Shown one piece after another: positions 1-14,870 of a stretch of 64,000 nucleotides of DNA. The notes below the pieces were generated by a model that saw nothing but the letters and a program-made list of their open reading frames with translations, did no database searches and was not told the origin of the DNA. Source of the stretch: Aphis gossypii (lineage: Eukaryota > Arthropoda > Insecta > Hemiptera > Aphididae). The position numbers and the translations under genes are program-made. Position 1 is the stretch's first letter; the number at the start of each line of letters is the position of its first letter. The stretch covers positions 48,070,287-48,134,286 of the forward strand of contig NC_065532.1 in assembly GCF_020184175.1 (NCBI RefSeq), in the 5' to 3' direction.

Positions 1-3000
1 TCACAAAAACTTTTAAAAAGTTCACATTACACCGACTATTTTTTATGACCTTTATTTTCGGTCATTATTTAATTTTTTAAACAAATCTCGCAGAATACTT
101 AAAGAATGTTCACGCACTCAGTTTCAAATCACTGTTTTATGAAAAAAATGTTTTTTATTTTTGCAAGAAAGAGACTACCTACTTTTCATAAAATGGATAG
201 ATTTCCATCAACCCGATATTTATAATTTTTTTTTTCTTTAGTGAGGGTTGTATTTATTTTTACAATAAAGATAATGAATAATAATAGAAAAAAAATGTCG
301 GTTAGGTGGAAGGGCACGTGCTCCTAGGCGCTCCCCCTGGCCTACACTACTAACAACATTATTATATTCGTTCGTCTTGTATTCTGTTACTTTCTGCGAT
401 TCTAGAAACAATGCTGAACACCCATTACGTCGGGAATCATATGACGTATTTTATACGTATACCAGCTACCCCTACTCCCCCGCCACCGGCTTACCGCAAG
501 CCCGTTCTAGATAATATATTGCGATAAGACACCGACAAACGCCGACATCGAATCCTTGCACGCGTATTATAATAATACATGTAAGTATAGATATTTTATT
601 CGCATGCAACAAGTTAAGTGTAATGTGTAACCTAAACGAGAGACAGTATCATCCACTATCTCAGGTTTAATGAAATCGAGCGAGTCGGATAATGGACGAT
701 TTACGATGAGTATAATGACTGCCGTTCAACCGTGGAGCTTGCGTGCGTACTTATCACGCAGATATAGAATTACTACGAGGATACGCGTACGTTGCATTTT
801 AATCCGACAGACGAGTTTTGAAGTTTTGAACACAGTGGAAACGATACATTAATAATTGATTTATTATACTCTTGAAAATAATTTTGCGCCAACCGTCATA
901 CGCCAGCCACAATTTTACAAAAAAATATTACAACATACAATGTCAATCGCACAACATGATAATATTTAGGTACCTACAATAACGTCTATACGGACGGCCA
1001 AAATAATATTCAATGTGTAATCGTATAACGGACAACAACAAAATATGACAAATTATAACATAATCTCTGAAGCAAAGCTGTTCAATCGCCATTTTTCGGA
1101 ATTCTACCAAAACAACGAACTGATCTATAATAAGCGCGCGCGTTCATGGTATTTTGAGGGAATCTGACTTTTGCCAGATTGCTACAAATAGTTCCTATAT
1201 AAAACCATCATCTACTTAAAATACCATGTTCATCGCATTTTATGAGTATGCAAAAATTTATATTTTCTAATTTGTCCTAAGACTGTAAGAGTTAATTTTA
1301 ATTATTATTGTATTATTTTATTTTATGGACATGCTGTTTTAGATAGTCAGTTAAAGTACCTGTATTATTTTTTAAACTACCTATTTTATTTAAAACAAGA
1401 TGATAACAATTCGTAAGCCATACATTCAGCCTTTAACCTAATAAATATTTTCAAGTACCTATCAACCTAATACAAACTATATTATAAACTAATAATAACT
1501 ATATAACTAATAATTAATAATCTAATTACATACCTATTTTCATTTGTTGATGAAGAAGAAAGTTTTATTTTTATATTCTTACAATTTGCTTTCTTGCAAT
1601 TTAAAACACAACACCACATTATAAAAAGTTATATATTATATAAGTATGAAATAAGTTATGAAATCTTTTTTCACGATTTATAATAGAGCAATACAGATTT
1701 CTATACTAAGTACCTACTAACCACTATAAATATATGTAGGTAATAGGTATATTATCTTAGTCTGTGGACTGTGGTACTAACGTACTTCTCTACTCCAAAG
1801 TTTTAATATAGTGGTATAATATGGTAAAAAACAATATTACCATGACTCTTCGATCAATGTCAAGGAGCTTAGAAACAACTTATTATTTTACGAATTACGA
1901 TTACAATGAACTTGTGTAAATAATTAAAAATGCAGATGGCTGCACTGCTGAGTCGTGTACATGCACTTTATGTTGAAATGAAACGAGACAAATTTATTAG
2001 TCAAATTTGTTGTGTGAAAGAGAGGTCCAAATGGTCCAATCATAGAAAACAATCATTAATATTTTGTGCAGCAGACTCATATAATATGGATAACTTTTAA
2101 AGATACTTTATTTGTCCATAGCTATGTAAAAATTTAAAACATATTACTCATACTTAAGATTTCTTAATATAGTTAACGTAACATAGGTACAATTTTATAA
2201 TACCTATCACATAAATCGACTACGATTTTATGTGTGCGCAATTCGTATGACTAGGTATTCAGATAACATTGTTCTATAATAATTTCATCGTATTGTACCA
2301 ATCTGATATAACTACTACCTATGGTTTTTATAGTTTTATTTTTTTAAATGTCAAATATGATAGATATGATTGATTTATTGCTTATAATAAAAAAATATGC
2401 CATTATATTTTATTGGAAAAATTATTTATTTATATGCACTTTTCTCTGAGTATAAGATCGTTTGAACTATTACAAAAATTCATTTCTTTTTAATAAAGAA
2501 GCACATTTATCGATTTACTTTATAATATGATTTTTATTATAACTTATAATAATAATGTATGTACTTAGATTTGTTTCTAATGATGTAGACAATAAAATCT
2601 AATAGACTATAATTATGTGATTTGATAAAAAAAAAAAATAAATAAATAACAGGTTTATTTTTTATGTGATTACATAAATTTATTGTTTGAACATTATAAA
2701 AAGTATACAATTTCTGATGAGAAGAGGCGTACTGGTTCTATGTATTTAATATTTATCACAAATAAGTAATAACCTTTGGTAGATCGGAATATAAATATAT
2801 TATTTTTTGTTTTGGTAGTAATTTGACAAAATCTTAGCAGACAAATAAAGTAGGTACTCGTGTTTAGTAGTCATGTATTTGTTTAATATATTATGTATTA
2901 CCTATTTTTTTAGCTACATAAGATAATTTCATTTATGTGAGATAATTATTATTTAAAAAATTAGCATTCAAATTTGTGATTTTTTTTTTTTTTATAGAGT

Positions 3001-6000
3001 TTGAAGTCAATAAAAAATATTTTTGAAATAATTGTTTTCGTGTTTTATAAAAAAAAACGTGGCGCAACCCGGGGTAGCTCCTCCCAAATTTTTTTTTATA
3101 TTAAATTATAAATTATTATAACATATTCTCATAATATTAATAATATAGCATTACAATGATGAATGTTTTTTTCATATAGATATATATTATCATACAGATA
3201 TAAATTAATAGTTCAATTTATTAATAATACGTGATAAAATTCGTGGAAATCATCGGGACACCGATCGCTTATTTCATTGAAAACTATTTTTAGATTATAG
3301 GTACTAGCGATTACGTCTGATCGACTTTGATTGGTTACTGCGATAACAATATTAATTACGACTGTTTGTGCCATGAATTATGAAAATCTCGTTTGGACAA
3401 TATTCAGTTCGTTTGATTTTGCCGTTATGACAGTGTTGTGTAAAATACGTATGGTCATGGTGTAATAAATAATAAATTGAGTCAAAACCGAAACACAAAC
3501 CAGCTGATATTAGTAGTATTCTACTTTACTCTATGTCAGTATTAAACCGAAAATTCTAATAATTATTTATCTGTGTGACTGTGTGTAAGGAAAGTAAGAA
3601 AATGTTAAAGTTCCTCCCCCAGACAAAAATCTATTCTGTTTTTTTTTTTTTTAATGGTGTGTTAAATTGAAGTGATTTTAGACTAGTTATTTGTTCATAA
3701 TGGTTGAAAATAGATAAAAAGTGTCATTACTGGTTACTATTTCAATATTTACTGTGAAAAAAGGAGTCATAAAAGTGTAAGTATTTTGTAATAATGAAGG
3801 ATATACTTAACATAGGTATTAACAAAACTTGACGAAATAGGTCATCACGCGTGGTTGGGATCTGTGATACAAATGATACAAAATCAGAAAAAAATATTAC
3901 TATAAATCATCTTCATAAAATAAAGATAATTAAGTTGTTCAATGAACATTAAACATTCAATTTAATGAATTCTAGTTAGAAATAACGTTTATTTTAATAA
4001 ATGTAAATTATACCAATTAATAATTTCCGATTCAATATAGGTACCTATATATAAAAAAAAAGATTGTTGATTGTTTACATAGGTAATAGTTGATATAAGT
4101 ACCTTTAACTAAAACTATGTCTTCTCAAACCCTGAGTGCCTATTATATTAAACAAAATAAAAATAAAAAATACACTTAATTGATCAATATTTAATAAAAG
4201 TAATTTAGTACCATGTTTTAAAAGTTTATAAGTTACAACTAATAAAGTAATAACTATAAGGAAGTGTTTATAACTATTTTAATTTATTTTAAGAGTATAA
4301 TTTTAATAATTAAGATGTATTTTGATAGAACCAAAACAAGTTTTTATGATAAAATTTAAGCCATTCTGAGAAACTAAAAAGTTGTACAATATAATTTTAT
4401 AATATGGTAAAACTACATTATGTATACATTGTATAATATCAGTATAACTAAGATAATTTTAGAAACAGTTTTTAATAAGTTAAGTTTAAAATTAAAAAAT
4501 AACATAAATAACCAAGCATTTTGAAATATTTAACTCAATTAATTTCTCAACCATGGCATGGAGTTCAATTATAATATATATATATATAAAAATCATAATA
4601 TTTAATTTATTTTTGAGAGTTGACATTCTCTCCATAAAAATGATATTGCTCAATAATACTTTGCAAATAATTTTGGTCAAATCATGCTTAGTAATTTGAT
4701 TTTACTAATTAACTCAACGTGTTTTAATTAGATAACAGACATTGACCTTTAAATACGATACAGGCATCCTATGCTTCACCTATGTTTCACAAATTGCAAT
4801 CAGCTTATATTACGATATATAATTATTTATTCAAGTGGTGGCTTGTGCTTGCCGCTTGGTTGTGTATATTGTCGTTCTTACTATACATTATATTATTAAT
4901 TATTGTTAAGTATAATTTTTATTTTATTCTTTTCTGTAGGTAATAGTTAACATTAATATTTTTCATTTTATTGTATAATATGATTTTGTACACCTCCCTA
5001 ATTCTCAATACAGAACTAATCGTTACCGATATGTTCAGAAAAATCTTATCACATAATGTTCAACTATTGTGAAACTAGGTTTTAGCTGATTAAGAAGATT
5101 CTCATTCTCTATGAATACAATAGTTACAATAATTATAGTGGTTAACTATTTTTGTAATATATTATTATATGAAAGCTTTTATAGGTAAAATTCTATATTA
5201 TGCATGTGTTTAATACATATTTTTCAGTTAATTAGGTAGGTAGGTATATGAGAATTAATTTAAGTTGCCGACAGAAGTGGATTTACTCGATATAATATAA
5301 TATGATTAAAATAATAACCTAGGTATTAAAAACCCTGTTACGATAAATCAATAAATAATCCAATAATTATTTATACTATTAAAGATTAAAACAAACATAT
5401 TTTGTCATAATGTTGCCATATTTTATAAACAAATTAATAAAATATTTAGTACCAGACAAAAATATATACGCATGTGCTTTTTAAGAATTATGCGACGAAC
5501 AAAAACAGCTATATAACTAGAAATTTGATTTAACAAGCATTTAAGAACCCTAGGGAAAAATAGGTTTACATCATGATAGATGCTTATATTGCATAATAAT
5601 TTTAGTTTTTTTATCCTGATAAATATTATAATTTTATTGACTTCATAATTTTATTATATTAAAAATATTATTAAAACGTCCACTGGGTACAATTAAAAAG
5701 TAGAAAAATCGAAAGTCATGCGATTGAATATTATTACGTAACAATGTAAATTTAATGGCAGTGCCTTACGTTTTTTGTATTGCCTGTATTAATTTTTAAT
5801 ATAATTTTTAAGTAATGGAAATAAAATAGAAAAAGTAAAAAAAAATATTGACTTAAAAATTGTGATCATTAAAAATAACAATTTTATATCTGCACAAACA
5901 CTCTTTAAGTAGTACAAAAATATCAAACATTTGAAGTAGGATTCTAAAAAATCTTAAAATTCAAAATTTGAATTAATTTAGTACATATAATATGTAAAAA

Positions 6001-9000
6001 TGAATATGAGCATTCTTGGTGAATCGCCCTATTTATTAACGCTTTCTATTGTATATATTCTTATACTATACAAGCAGATGTTACGGTTAAATTATTATTT
6101 ATATTTGTAAAATGTATGTGCTATTAATATGTATTTGTACTTTTACTATAGAAAATATATTATAATGCATAAATAATATGTAGATATAATTTAAAATAAT
6201 TCAACATTTGAATATTTGATTCCATTTTGTGGTTAAATATTTGCTTTTGCTATACTTAATAAATATTTGTTCAAGACTTAATAAGATGTTTATTATAAGT
6301 TCGGTTATACGTATAATCCTTCAATGTTGTTATTAAAATATTAATGATATTCATCATAATTGTTTCAGATTTAGTATTAATATTATTATCCTCAAATCGT
6401 TTAACTATTTTGAAATCAATATAATGTTCATTATATGAGTAATAGTGATGGTTTTCGATTGAATAAATAGTATTATAATTTATTGTGTTAATAGGATGCC
6501 ACATCCGCACGTGTTGTCTCCGTTCTTACAATCGTACAACATAGGTATCTAGTAAATTTTTGTTCAGTAAAAACCAATTTTGTGTATTTAGCTTAATTGC
6601 TTAAATATTAGATTGAAATTACCTATTATCAAACATAAATTAAGAACACATGATTATTTCTCGCTAAAAAATAAAAATATTGATATGCTTAATCATTGTT
6701 CTTATGTATATAACTTTTATAATATGTATTTCAATATAATATTTAAGAAACTCAAAATTGGTTCTATTGAAAGAAAATTTGCCATAACGTGATTTTTATA
6801 CTTGAAATTAAAATGAAAAATATTGATGTATATGATATGGTATACATTTAAAAATAACGGTATTGATGGAAATAATATTATTTAATATTTGCCGAATAAC
6901 TTCTAAAAAACATTAATATTTATCGATGTCGAAATGTATCCTTCTAAGAATCCATTTACTTTCGATCATAATCCGATCCGATGGGACCACTGGGCTCCTG
7001 TATTTGCAGTTACAACGGATTTACTATTCCCATCGATCATATTATTTTCGACAAAATTTAAACTACAACTAGAACAGAATCATTGGTATGTATCAGGTTG
7101 ATTGTTTTCTTCGTTGATCCATAAATTCATCGGAACGTGATGTCGTTCATTGAATGAGAGACGCAAGGACGTCAGAAAGACTTTGACGTGTCAAGTTTAT
7201 GGACTGTTATCCTTTCAATATTATCATTAACATCTTCTATGGAATCGATTTGTTATAATGGCATCCATTCCGTTTGTTTTTGTGGTATATTCAATATTTT
7301 GAGATTATTTATCTGTTATTATAATGTATTTGGTTCGAGTGAAAACTTGGAAATCAAAAGTTGTATAGTTTATTTTTATCAACATTGAAAAAACTGATTT
7401 TGAACCAATAAAGTCAGATAAATTCATTTCATTTCTTAAATTTAAAATTATTAAGGTTGAGCTTATTATTTTTTGACCTCTGTCAATATTTACTAGCCAC
7501 TTCCCTCAATTTAAAATTAATAAATTTCTTTGTTACATATTTTTAGCTATTGATGGGAAATCATATCTAATAAGTTGCTGGTATGAATAACAAAAATAAA
7601 TTCTTTTGTACTTTTTACCTGAAAAATACAAGTATACTTATATAAACCACTGATGACTGACAATTAACATACATTCGTATACATCAGTAGTATTTTGCAT
7701 ATATTTTGAAGTATTCATTTATTTATTTTAGATTGATCATTAATATACTTTTACATCCAATTGGATAAAAAAAATTTTATACGTTTTGAATCTATAGGTG
7801 TTTAAAATGTTTTTGCTATAATTGAAAATAAATTAACATTATACTTAAACTATAGAATATATTATGGCTGTTCTAGAAACACAGGTGCACAATTGTTTAC
7901 AACAATAAGACATATTGTTTATTAAGAAGTACAAGTCAGTGACCATTTGTGGCTGCGCGATGTCATATTATTATATTCTTGTTCTATTATTTGGCTTATG
8001 GATAAACAAGTTTTATTATTTTTATTTTTGTGTACGTACTTGCACTAGCCTTTGGCGTTTTGACACCATATTATACCATGTCTGTATATAACGTTTTACA
8101 TAACCCGTTTTAAATCAATGAACAAAATGGGCTTTTTCTATAATATAGAAAATATAGGGAATAATTATTATATTAGAGTATTAATAATTGTGTAATATTA
8201 AAAAATAGACAAGTTTGAAAATCAAACCATTGATAAAAATATAATGATTTAAAACATCTACAAATTGTAGGAGGTTCATTTTTTTATCCGTGATCGAAAA
8301 ATCAATTACTGTACCTATTTTTATTTTTATTTATTTCATATATAATTATTTTTATAAACGATATAAAGTTACAAAGTTCCATATTTTACAATAGAAAGTT
8401 AAGAACCGTAAAGTAATTGTCTATATTGTAATTTCTATTTAAAAAATAAAACAATAAAAATGTAATGTTATTATTGCGCATATCATCACCCATTGTCTGT
8501 GATGAAAGTTGTATAATGTACGATCAAATTACGCGGTGTATTAAGAATTGTTCTTTACATATGATATATCTACCTATCTTAATGTCGGAAAGTGTTATAT
8601 TTTCGGTACCTATCATGACTTGTAAACCTCACAGAAGACAAGATATTAATAATATTACATTAAAATAGATCAAAACGCGGTTTAATGGACTTTTTGTAAG
8701 TCGTTGGTTAATACATAATATGATTGCATGGCTAATAATTTTATTGAACAAAACCTCCGTATTTTTGAACGTGTGAAACAACACATTTATACCGCATTTT
8801 TAACATCCCGAAGCTAATTCACGACTTACTTCTTTTTTCTTCAAATTATGGCCACTTTATAATAATTATTATTAATAAAAACAGCATTAACCGTCAGAAA
8901 ATAATAACATAATCACGAACTAGTTGCTGAAATTAAAATCTATAATGTAACGCACTACTATCGATTAACAATAGTTTCAGAAACTTATATTAGCCAATAT

Positions 9001-10143
9001 ATGCTGTAATCATTGAACCAGTAATATTAATATTAATAGTAAAATAAGTTAATTTTAAGTCCAAATGCTTTCCTGTGTTGACTGTTATTGATTTATTGGG
9101 TTAACTGGATTACAATAAGTGGGTTTGCCTTGTTTATCAATATAATATCTAGATGTAATACATTTACTGTTGTCGCATATAAAACATTAAATCATTATCA
9201 CTCCGGTTGTGATAATAATTTTATTATCATAGATACTTAAAGTTCATATTTAATAAATTAGTCCAAATTCCTTATATTTTATAAACGAATTAAGTGTTCG
9301 TTGGAGATACAAACTTCTGTTTTTCAAATGCATTTTTCTTCTTTGAAGTATCTAGTGAACTAATGTTATATTACTATATGATTTTATCAACTAATTTACA
9401 TATAGACTTATAATTTTTATCGTAGACATGGCTGGATAGTGATCTATATCGGATGTCCAAAACTGGTTTTCAAATATTGATAAAGTCGTAAATTATTTAT
9501 ACTTTTTAAAATATGATTTGATTACAAATTAAAATAATGAATTTTGTTTAGTTTTACTACAAAATTCACAAACATTTTTAAAATAGATTTAATTTATACA
9601 AGCAAATCTCAAAAACAACAACAAAGTACACTAAATATATATGTATATATAATATGTAAAATACAATTTTGTATTTAGTTGTGTTCTACATTCAATAACC
9701 CATTTAACAAATATGTAGTTCAGTAAAAATGCTAATATGATGATTTACTTATAAATTATTTACCATACATATAATATGTAAAATCAAGAATTTCCTCGAG
9801 CTCAAATCATTATTATTAGACTTTCACACGCAATACTATGAAAATAATTTCCATTTTTATTTTTTTACATTCTAGAAAAAATCAAATAAACATAAAGGCG
9901 ATATATATAACTGATCATATATATGGTTATGAAATTATTTAATTTATCACTTACCTAACTTAATACGCGGCTATTACGAGCCTTAAACTCATAAATTAAC
10001 ATAACACGACGTTTTTCATTCCAAACAAATTATTATACATTTTGACTTTTGTTCATATAAACAACCAAATTTTAAACCTTTATAAATTATAAGTTACAAG
10101 TTTCTATCTGTTATTTAACTGAATAAATAGCCTACGTATATAT
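1..10143. other. AT-rich intergenic region
   Basis: No supported gene. A GC-richer, CpG-containing patch at about 290-850 has no coherent reading frame and could be the edge of a promoter or gene to the left. A slightly GC-richer stretch at 6940-7200 may be decayed coding sequence. A cysteine-containing 67-codon frame at 8465-8668 is probably chance. A transposon-end fragment lies at 3058-3090. Confidence 0.6.
3058..3090 (+). mobile_element. Possible transposon terminal fragment
   Basis: A short GC-rich segment, GTGGCGCAACCCGGGG then TAGCTCCTCCC, sits between a poly-A and a poly-T run in very AT-rich DNA. Its start resembles the CAGTGGCGTAAC end near 13112, which suggests related elements. 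Only one end is visible. Confidence 0.3.
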
Positions 10144-10321
10144 CAGGAGTGGCCAGCGAGAAAAGACTCGCGAGCCACCAAATGTAGTAATAAATATGGA
10201 AGAGCCAAAATGTAAAAAAAAAAAAAAGTCATAATACAATATAATATAATGCATAAATTCATATAAAATTTTTTTTTAGTAAAAATGAAATAAGATGCTA
10301 GCCGTGGCTTGGCCACCCCTG
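10144..10321. mobile_element. Non-autonomous hAT-like element (MITE)
   Basis: A 178-bp element with imperfect terminal inverted repeats: the left end reads CAGGAGTGGCCA and the right end read inward is CAGGGGTGGCCA. It is flanked by an 8-bp target duplication (GTATATAT at 10136-10143, GTATATAC at 10322-10329, one mismatch). An 8-bp duplication and CAGGGGTGGCC-like ends are hallmarks of the hAT superfamily. The interior is AT-rich with no coding capacity, so it would depend on a transposase encoded elsewhere. Confidence 0.75.
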
Positions 10322-10329
10322 GTATATAC

Positions 10330-13300
10330 TCTCGAACGGTTCATCAATTGTAACTAGTACTCATAACATCCATTGAGTACATTAAAAAATATGAAAATCG
10401 TTTCGCGAATTATATAAAATAAAATTCAATTACATTTACTATGTTAAACAAGTTTTCGTTGTTATGTAATGACAACGAACTAATTTCAGAGTTCACTTGT
10501 GAGTTGAACATTATTAACGGTAGCGCACTATGATATAGTACGCCTCGAGGGCCGCACGAAATTGTAATTTATTATTATTATTATATTAAATAGGTATTCC
10601 TATCCCATCATTTTAATTTTAAGCACTTAATCAATGTTTATAATAATCACGAATTGAATTCATCACAATTATCATGTTTGCTCTATTAAAAATTTAATAG
10701 GGTATTTAGTGTAAAAGAAACCATAATGTTTTAAAATGAATTAAGATTACAGTCTATGTTTCGTAAACGAACACTTCAAATAATATTATGACATTTATTT
10801 TCTCTAATACAAGTGACGGGATTAAAATTTTCTGATGTTGAATAATCCTGTCACCAGTGACCTCCCTCGCGTTACACATTTACACAAATTTAACAATTTA
10901 TCGTGTACTGCTGGAATACAAGATGAAAATGAAAAATCACACATTAATAAATACTGACAGGCAAATTACGACCCGGCGGACTTATAATAATTATTAAAAG
11001 TACATAAATATTCGAATAAATTTAAAATTTGCAATTATGTTATAAGAGTGAACGTATGAGTTTCACTTGAATCCGTAACTAAACGTTATACAGATTTATT
11101 AACTGCTTTTAGTTATATACATAGAAATTATAACAAGAATAAGGTTGTTATAATAGATGCTATAGAAATTGTATCAGTAATTACTAATTAAACATTGTTA
11201 AAAATTGATCGATGTAAGCTATGTTTTATTAAAATTAAATTTTTAACTTCTTGAATTTCATAATATGGTGCGTTAAATTTCTTTAATTGTTATTAATATT
11301 TAGAATTTTTATTTTAAGCAGGCTTATGATAGTTGTGTTGTTTTAAATTGTATTGTTTTTTAATCAATTTAATAAAAACATAAAATCAATATTAAAGGGA
11401 AAGACTGTACTTACTACGACCGTTTGCTTTTTGAATTCGACTTTATTGGATTATTATTCGTTATTATAGTACGTACCTACTTTTAAGAATATTGTTCTGT
11501 TATACGTAATTTGTCAAATTGTTAGTTTTGATATTATTTAAAGTTTTAAATAAATTGGAGAGACATCAGGATGTATCACAAAATTATTTCTTCTCATTTC
11601 ACCTAAATATGATTAATAAGTTTAATTTTTTATCCAATAATTTGGGATTGTATAGTATTATCTGATGAATTTAAGTGCATATAACTGGGCAGCAAAAGAG
11701 AATCACAATAACACATTATTTTGTTTTTGTTAATTAAATATTAATAATAATATTCTACATTAATATTTATTTCCACCTACTCATAGATATAAGTACCTGT
11801 CGATAGTTTTGTTATATAGTTAAATGTCATAAATTTAATAAATTCATATTGAATTAACTTTCGTTTATTAAATTGTTGGATTATATCTTAGTTTTTCAAT
11901 TTACGTTCTTTTAACTTTACTATATTTATAGGAATGAGTTGTAAATGGAAACTATTTAATTTAATATAAACATCAGTTTGGACTTCTTGTATTACAGCGT
12001 ATCACGTACCTATTAGTGTAGAATTACAATAAAAACTTTTATCATTCATCGAGTGAAATGACGCAAACGTATTTGTTGTTACAACTTCCATAAGTCCATA
12101 AACATTGTTACATAAGTTATAATATGTTTTATTTTTTATTTATTCAACATATAATTACTGTAGTTCTTAAAAGATTCGAAAATAATTTGCATAAAAAAAA
12201 AAAAAATAATAATACCAAATATAAGTTAGGTATGAGATCCCAAAATATTGAACATAAAACTATACGGGCTAAGATAATACAATTATTATTATGCTAAAAG
12301 ACAAGAAATTAATGAAAAGTAAATTTCAATTTTATCATTGCTCTAATTCTAGTGTAGCTTTGAGATCATAATATATATTAAAGTTATATCTTGTATTGCC
12401 ATATTGGTTATATTTTTGGTTTGTCTATGTTTGAAGAAACAATTTGAGTTTTTTTTTTTAAAAAGTTCAAGATAATCAATTAACATGGCTAATTAAGAAA
12501 ATATTTTAAAAACCACACTATGAATATCCAAATAGTTACGGAAGTTATGGTAGGAGTTGGATGGAGGAGTTAATCGGCATTTGAGTCATAACATATTTTT
12601 CAATCTGTCTTCTGAAATATGAATAAGTTATTAAAAATTTAGCTAGAATGAATCGAGTTGCATTAACTTAATATATGAAAGCTGTATTATATGCATCCTA
12701 ACATGAGTTACAATTATACCGCGTAACGTGACTCCTGCAAGTATGAATATAATTGCATTTCGTGAAAAATTAAAATTCGTTGTCTTTATAAATATTAGGG
12801 ATATTGTATAGTTATATTTTTATTTTTCGAAGTATGAATGTTACTATTTAATCAGTTAAATTAACAGTATATGAAATATGAATAATACTGCATGATGTAA
12901 TGATGGGTGATATTTTGGGGATAAACTCACGAGCAAACGACTACATTGCATACATTGTCGCAATACGTAGATAAAATTGATTTTAAAATTTGTTACTATA
13001 ATTAAATTATATTTTACATATTGTATGTTGTAATTTCAAAAAAAAAAAATTGTGGTTATTATAAGAATAACCTAACCGGCATATTTTGCCACGAGCCCTA
13101 GTTACGCCACTGTAAATAAATTATGATGTAGTTTTTCTTACATTCAACTTATACATTATTATAGTTACGCTTTGAGTTCAATAAGTAATATCGTACACAA
13201 TATAACCAAACAAATAATATTATCTTTGATATTAGTTCACTTTTTTTTTTACCTTGATGTAAGTACGGGTATGGTTGTGTACTTGCTACAATAGATGTGA

Positions 13301-14049
13301 AATAGAGGTCTGTAGTACGGTATCTATATAAAAAAAAATTGTCTACTTCTTGAAAAGACAGTGTTTGTTTGAAAAAAATTAAGTATATCTAATATCTATA
13401 TATACCTATTCATTATAGGTACATCCATTATAATGGATTTTGTATGCCAAGTTTGTGTGAGATTCTGAGCTTTACATTGGTTTAATTTCATTTATTGAAA
13501 AGAAAATAATTTTTAGTAAAATCTGTATAGCTTTTGATCTATTTTAAATGTATTCATTAAATGTGGAAAATAGTTTTGAAAGCTGCCATACCAAACTAGA
13601 TGAATATTAATTTATTGTTTCATGAAGGTCTCAAGTTTTTTTTATAACAAAAATTATCTACTCATAAAATTACTAATAAAAATATTGTATATTCTTATAA
13701 ATTATTCTATTTTATATTATAACTAGCTATAAAAGTTATTATTTAAACAAAAATATTTTATAAAGTATGAAAAATAATTTAGTTTAACGTAATAGTATAT
13801 ACTCAGTTTATGTGTTTAACCTTCGGGTACCAATTTATTTTCATTTATTTATTTTGTTTTTAAAATAATATAATTTATTATTTACCAAATGCATGTATTA
13901 CTAGAAGCATGTTATGCATTTTTATAATGAAGAAAAAAAATGTAATTTTTAGTTCATTTAGTTAAAATAATATTTTTGAATTGTTTATAGCTTACAAAAA
14001 TCTGAGAATTTTTCTTTGCATATACTGTTTAATTTAAATCTAATTTTAT
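10330..14049. other. AT-rich intergenic region
   Basis: No gene seen. Contents are a short GGGCCGCACG-type segment near 10550 that may be old transposon debris, and the transposon end at 13071-13112. Confidence 0.6.
13071..13112 (-). mobile_element. DNA-transposon terminal fragment
   Basis: Read on the minus strand this is a GC-richer end beginning CAGTGGCGTAACTAGGG, resembling ends of DNA transposons common in insect genomes. It is flanked by AT-rich sequence. No matching opposite end was found nearby, so it is a fragment or a heavily decayed copy. The superfamily is not determined. Confidence 0.4.
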
Positions 14050-14870
14050 ATCCTCGCAGACTGAGGCGTCCTCTGGTAGCGGATAGAGGAAAGGTTAGTT
14101 TTCGTAGTGTAGCTCGTCGCACGTCTCCGGGACCTACCGATGAGTGCGTAGACCACGTTACTAGTAACCGTAAAACCTTTATTATTGGTAGTTGAGAATT
14201 GGTGAGGGAGCTATATGTTCTACCGACAACGGTTACGAACGGTAGACCAGAAGTTAATCCCTGTTGAGGCCGTGTCACGCCAAGACATTAGATTTCCGCC
14301 TAACTGGGTCGACTTCGAGCGGGCTTGTGGTTTTTCATTTAGAGAGCCGGCGATACCGTGACCGACAGGTCCCGTGACTTGTTGCTCGGTACGTGGGAAA
14401 CGGCTATTGCGGTGTCTGTCGATTGTGTGTCTTGGTGCAGCCGTTAGTCGGACGTGTTGAATCATGCGGCCGGCAGAGACCCTGTCCTCCGCAAACCATG
14501 ACTTATATAGCACACATCGCTAACAGACAGTCTGTGTTGAGTTAGGCGCCGTAAGTCATAGACCCGATATCCCCGCGTTTGATTTGATGTCGATTTTACG
14601 GTAGAATAGGAGATTATAAAAAGATGGACACAACTAGGTACTATAATGCTGTACAGTAGGTGTCGAGTGGGTCACTATAACGGATGTGTTAAATTTCAGA
14701 TAGCTGAGTTTGGTAAACCTATATTACCGTCGTCTAGGACGTTGTCAGGAGTACACTACTGGAGAAGCGACTTTATATTGTACTCCAAAGGTACACGAAA
14801 AGCCAACTGCTGTATACATCGCTGATGAATGTAATGTCCAATGAATATAAAAGGAGGAATGAAATGCTCT
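14050..14870. other. GC-richer island without a convincing gene
   Basis: About 800 bp of roughly balanced base composition, rich in CpG, with abrupt edges against AT-rich flanks. Two overlapping minus-strand frames cross it (13985-14278 and 14220-14513). Neither resembles a known protein, and neither has a convincing start or splice structure. I found no match to rRNA, snRNA or 7SL motifs that I know. It could be a decayed mobile element, an exon of a long non-coding RNA, or a regulatory island. Confidence 0.5.

Noticed and set aside
10539..10563. GAGGGCCGCACG segment resembling hAT interiors
   Set aside because: Too short and without ends to call an element.
13985..14513. Two 97-codon minus-strand frames in the GC-richer island
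   Set aside because: Overlap in different frames, no domain, and explained by fewer stops in GC-richer DNA.
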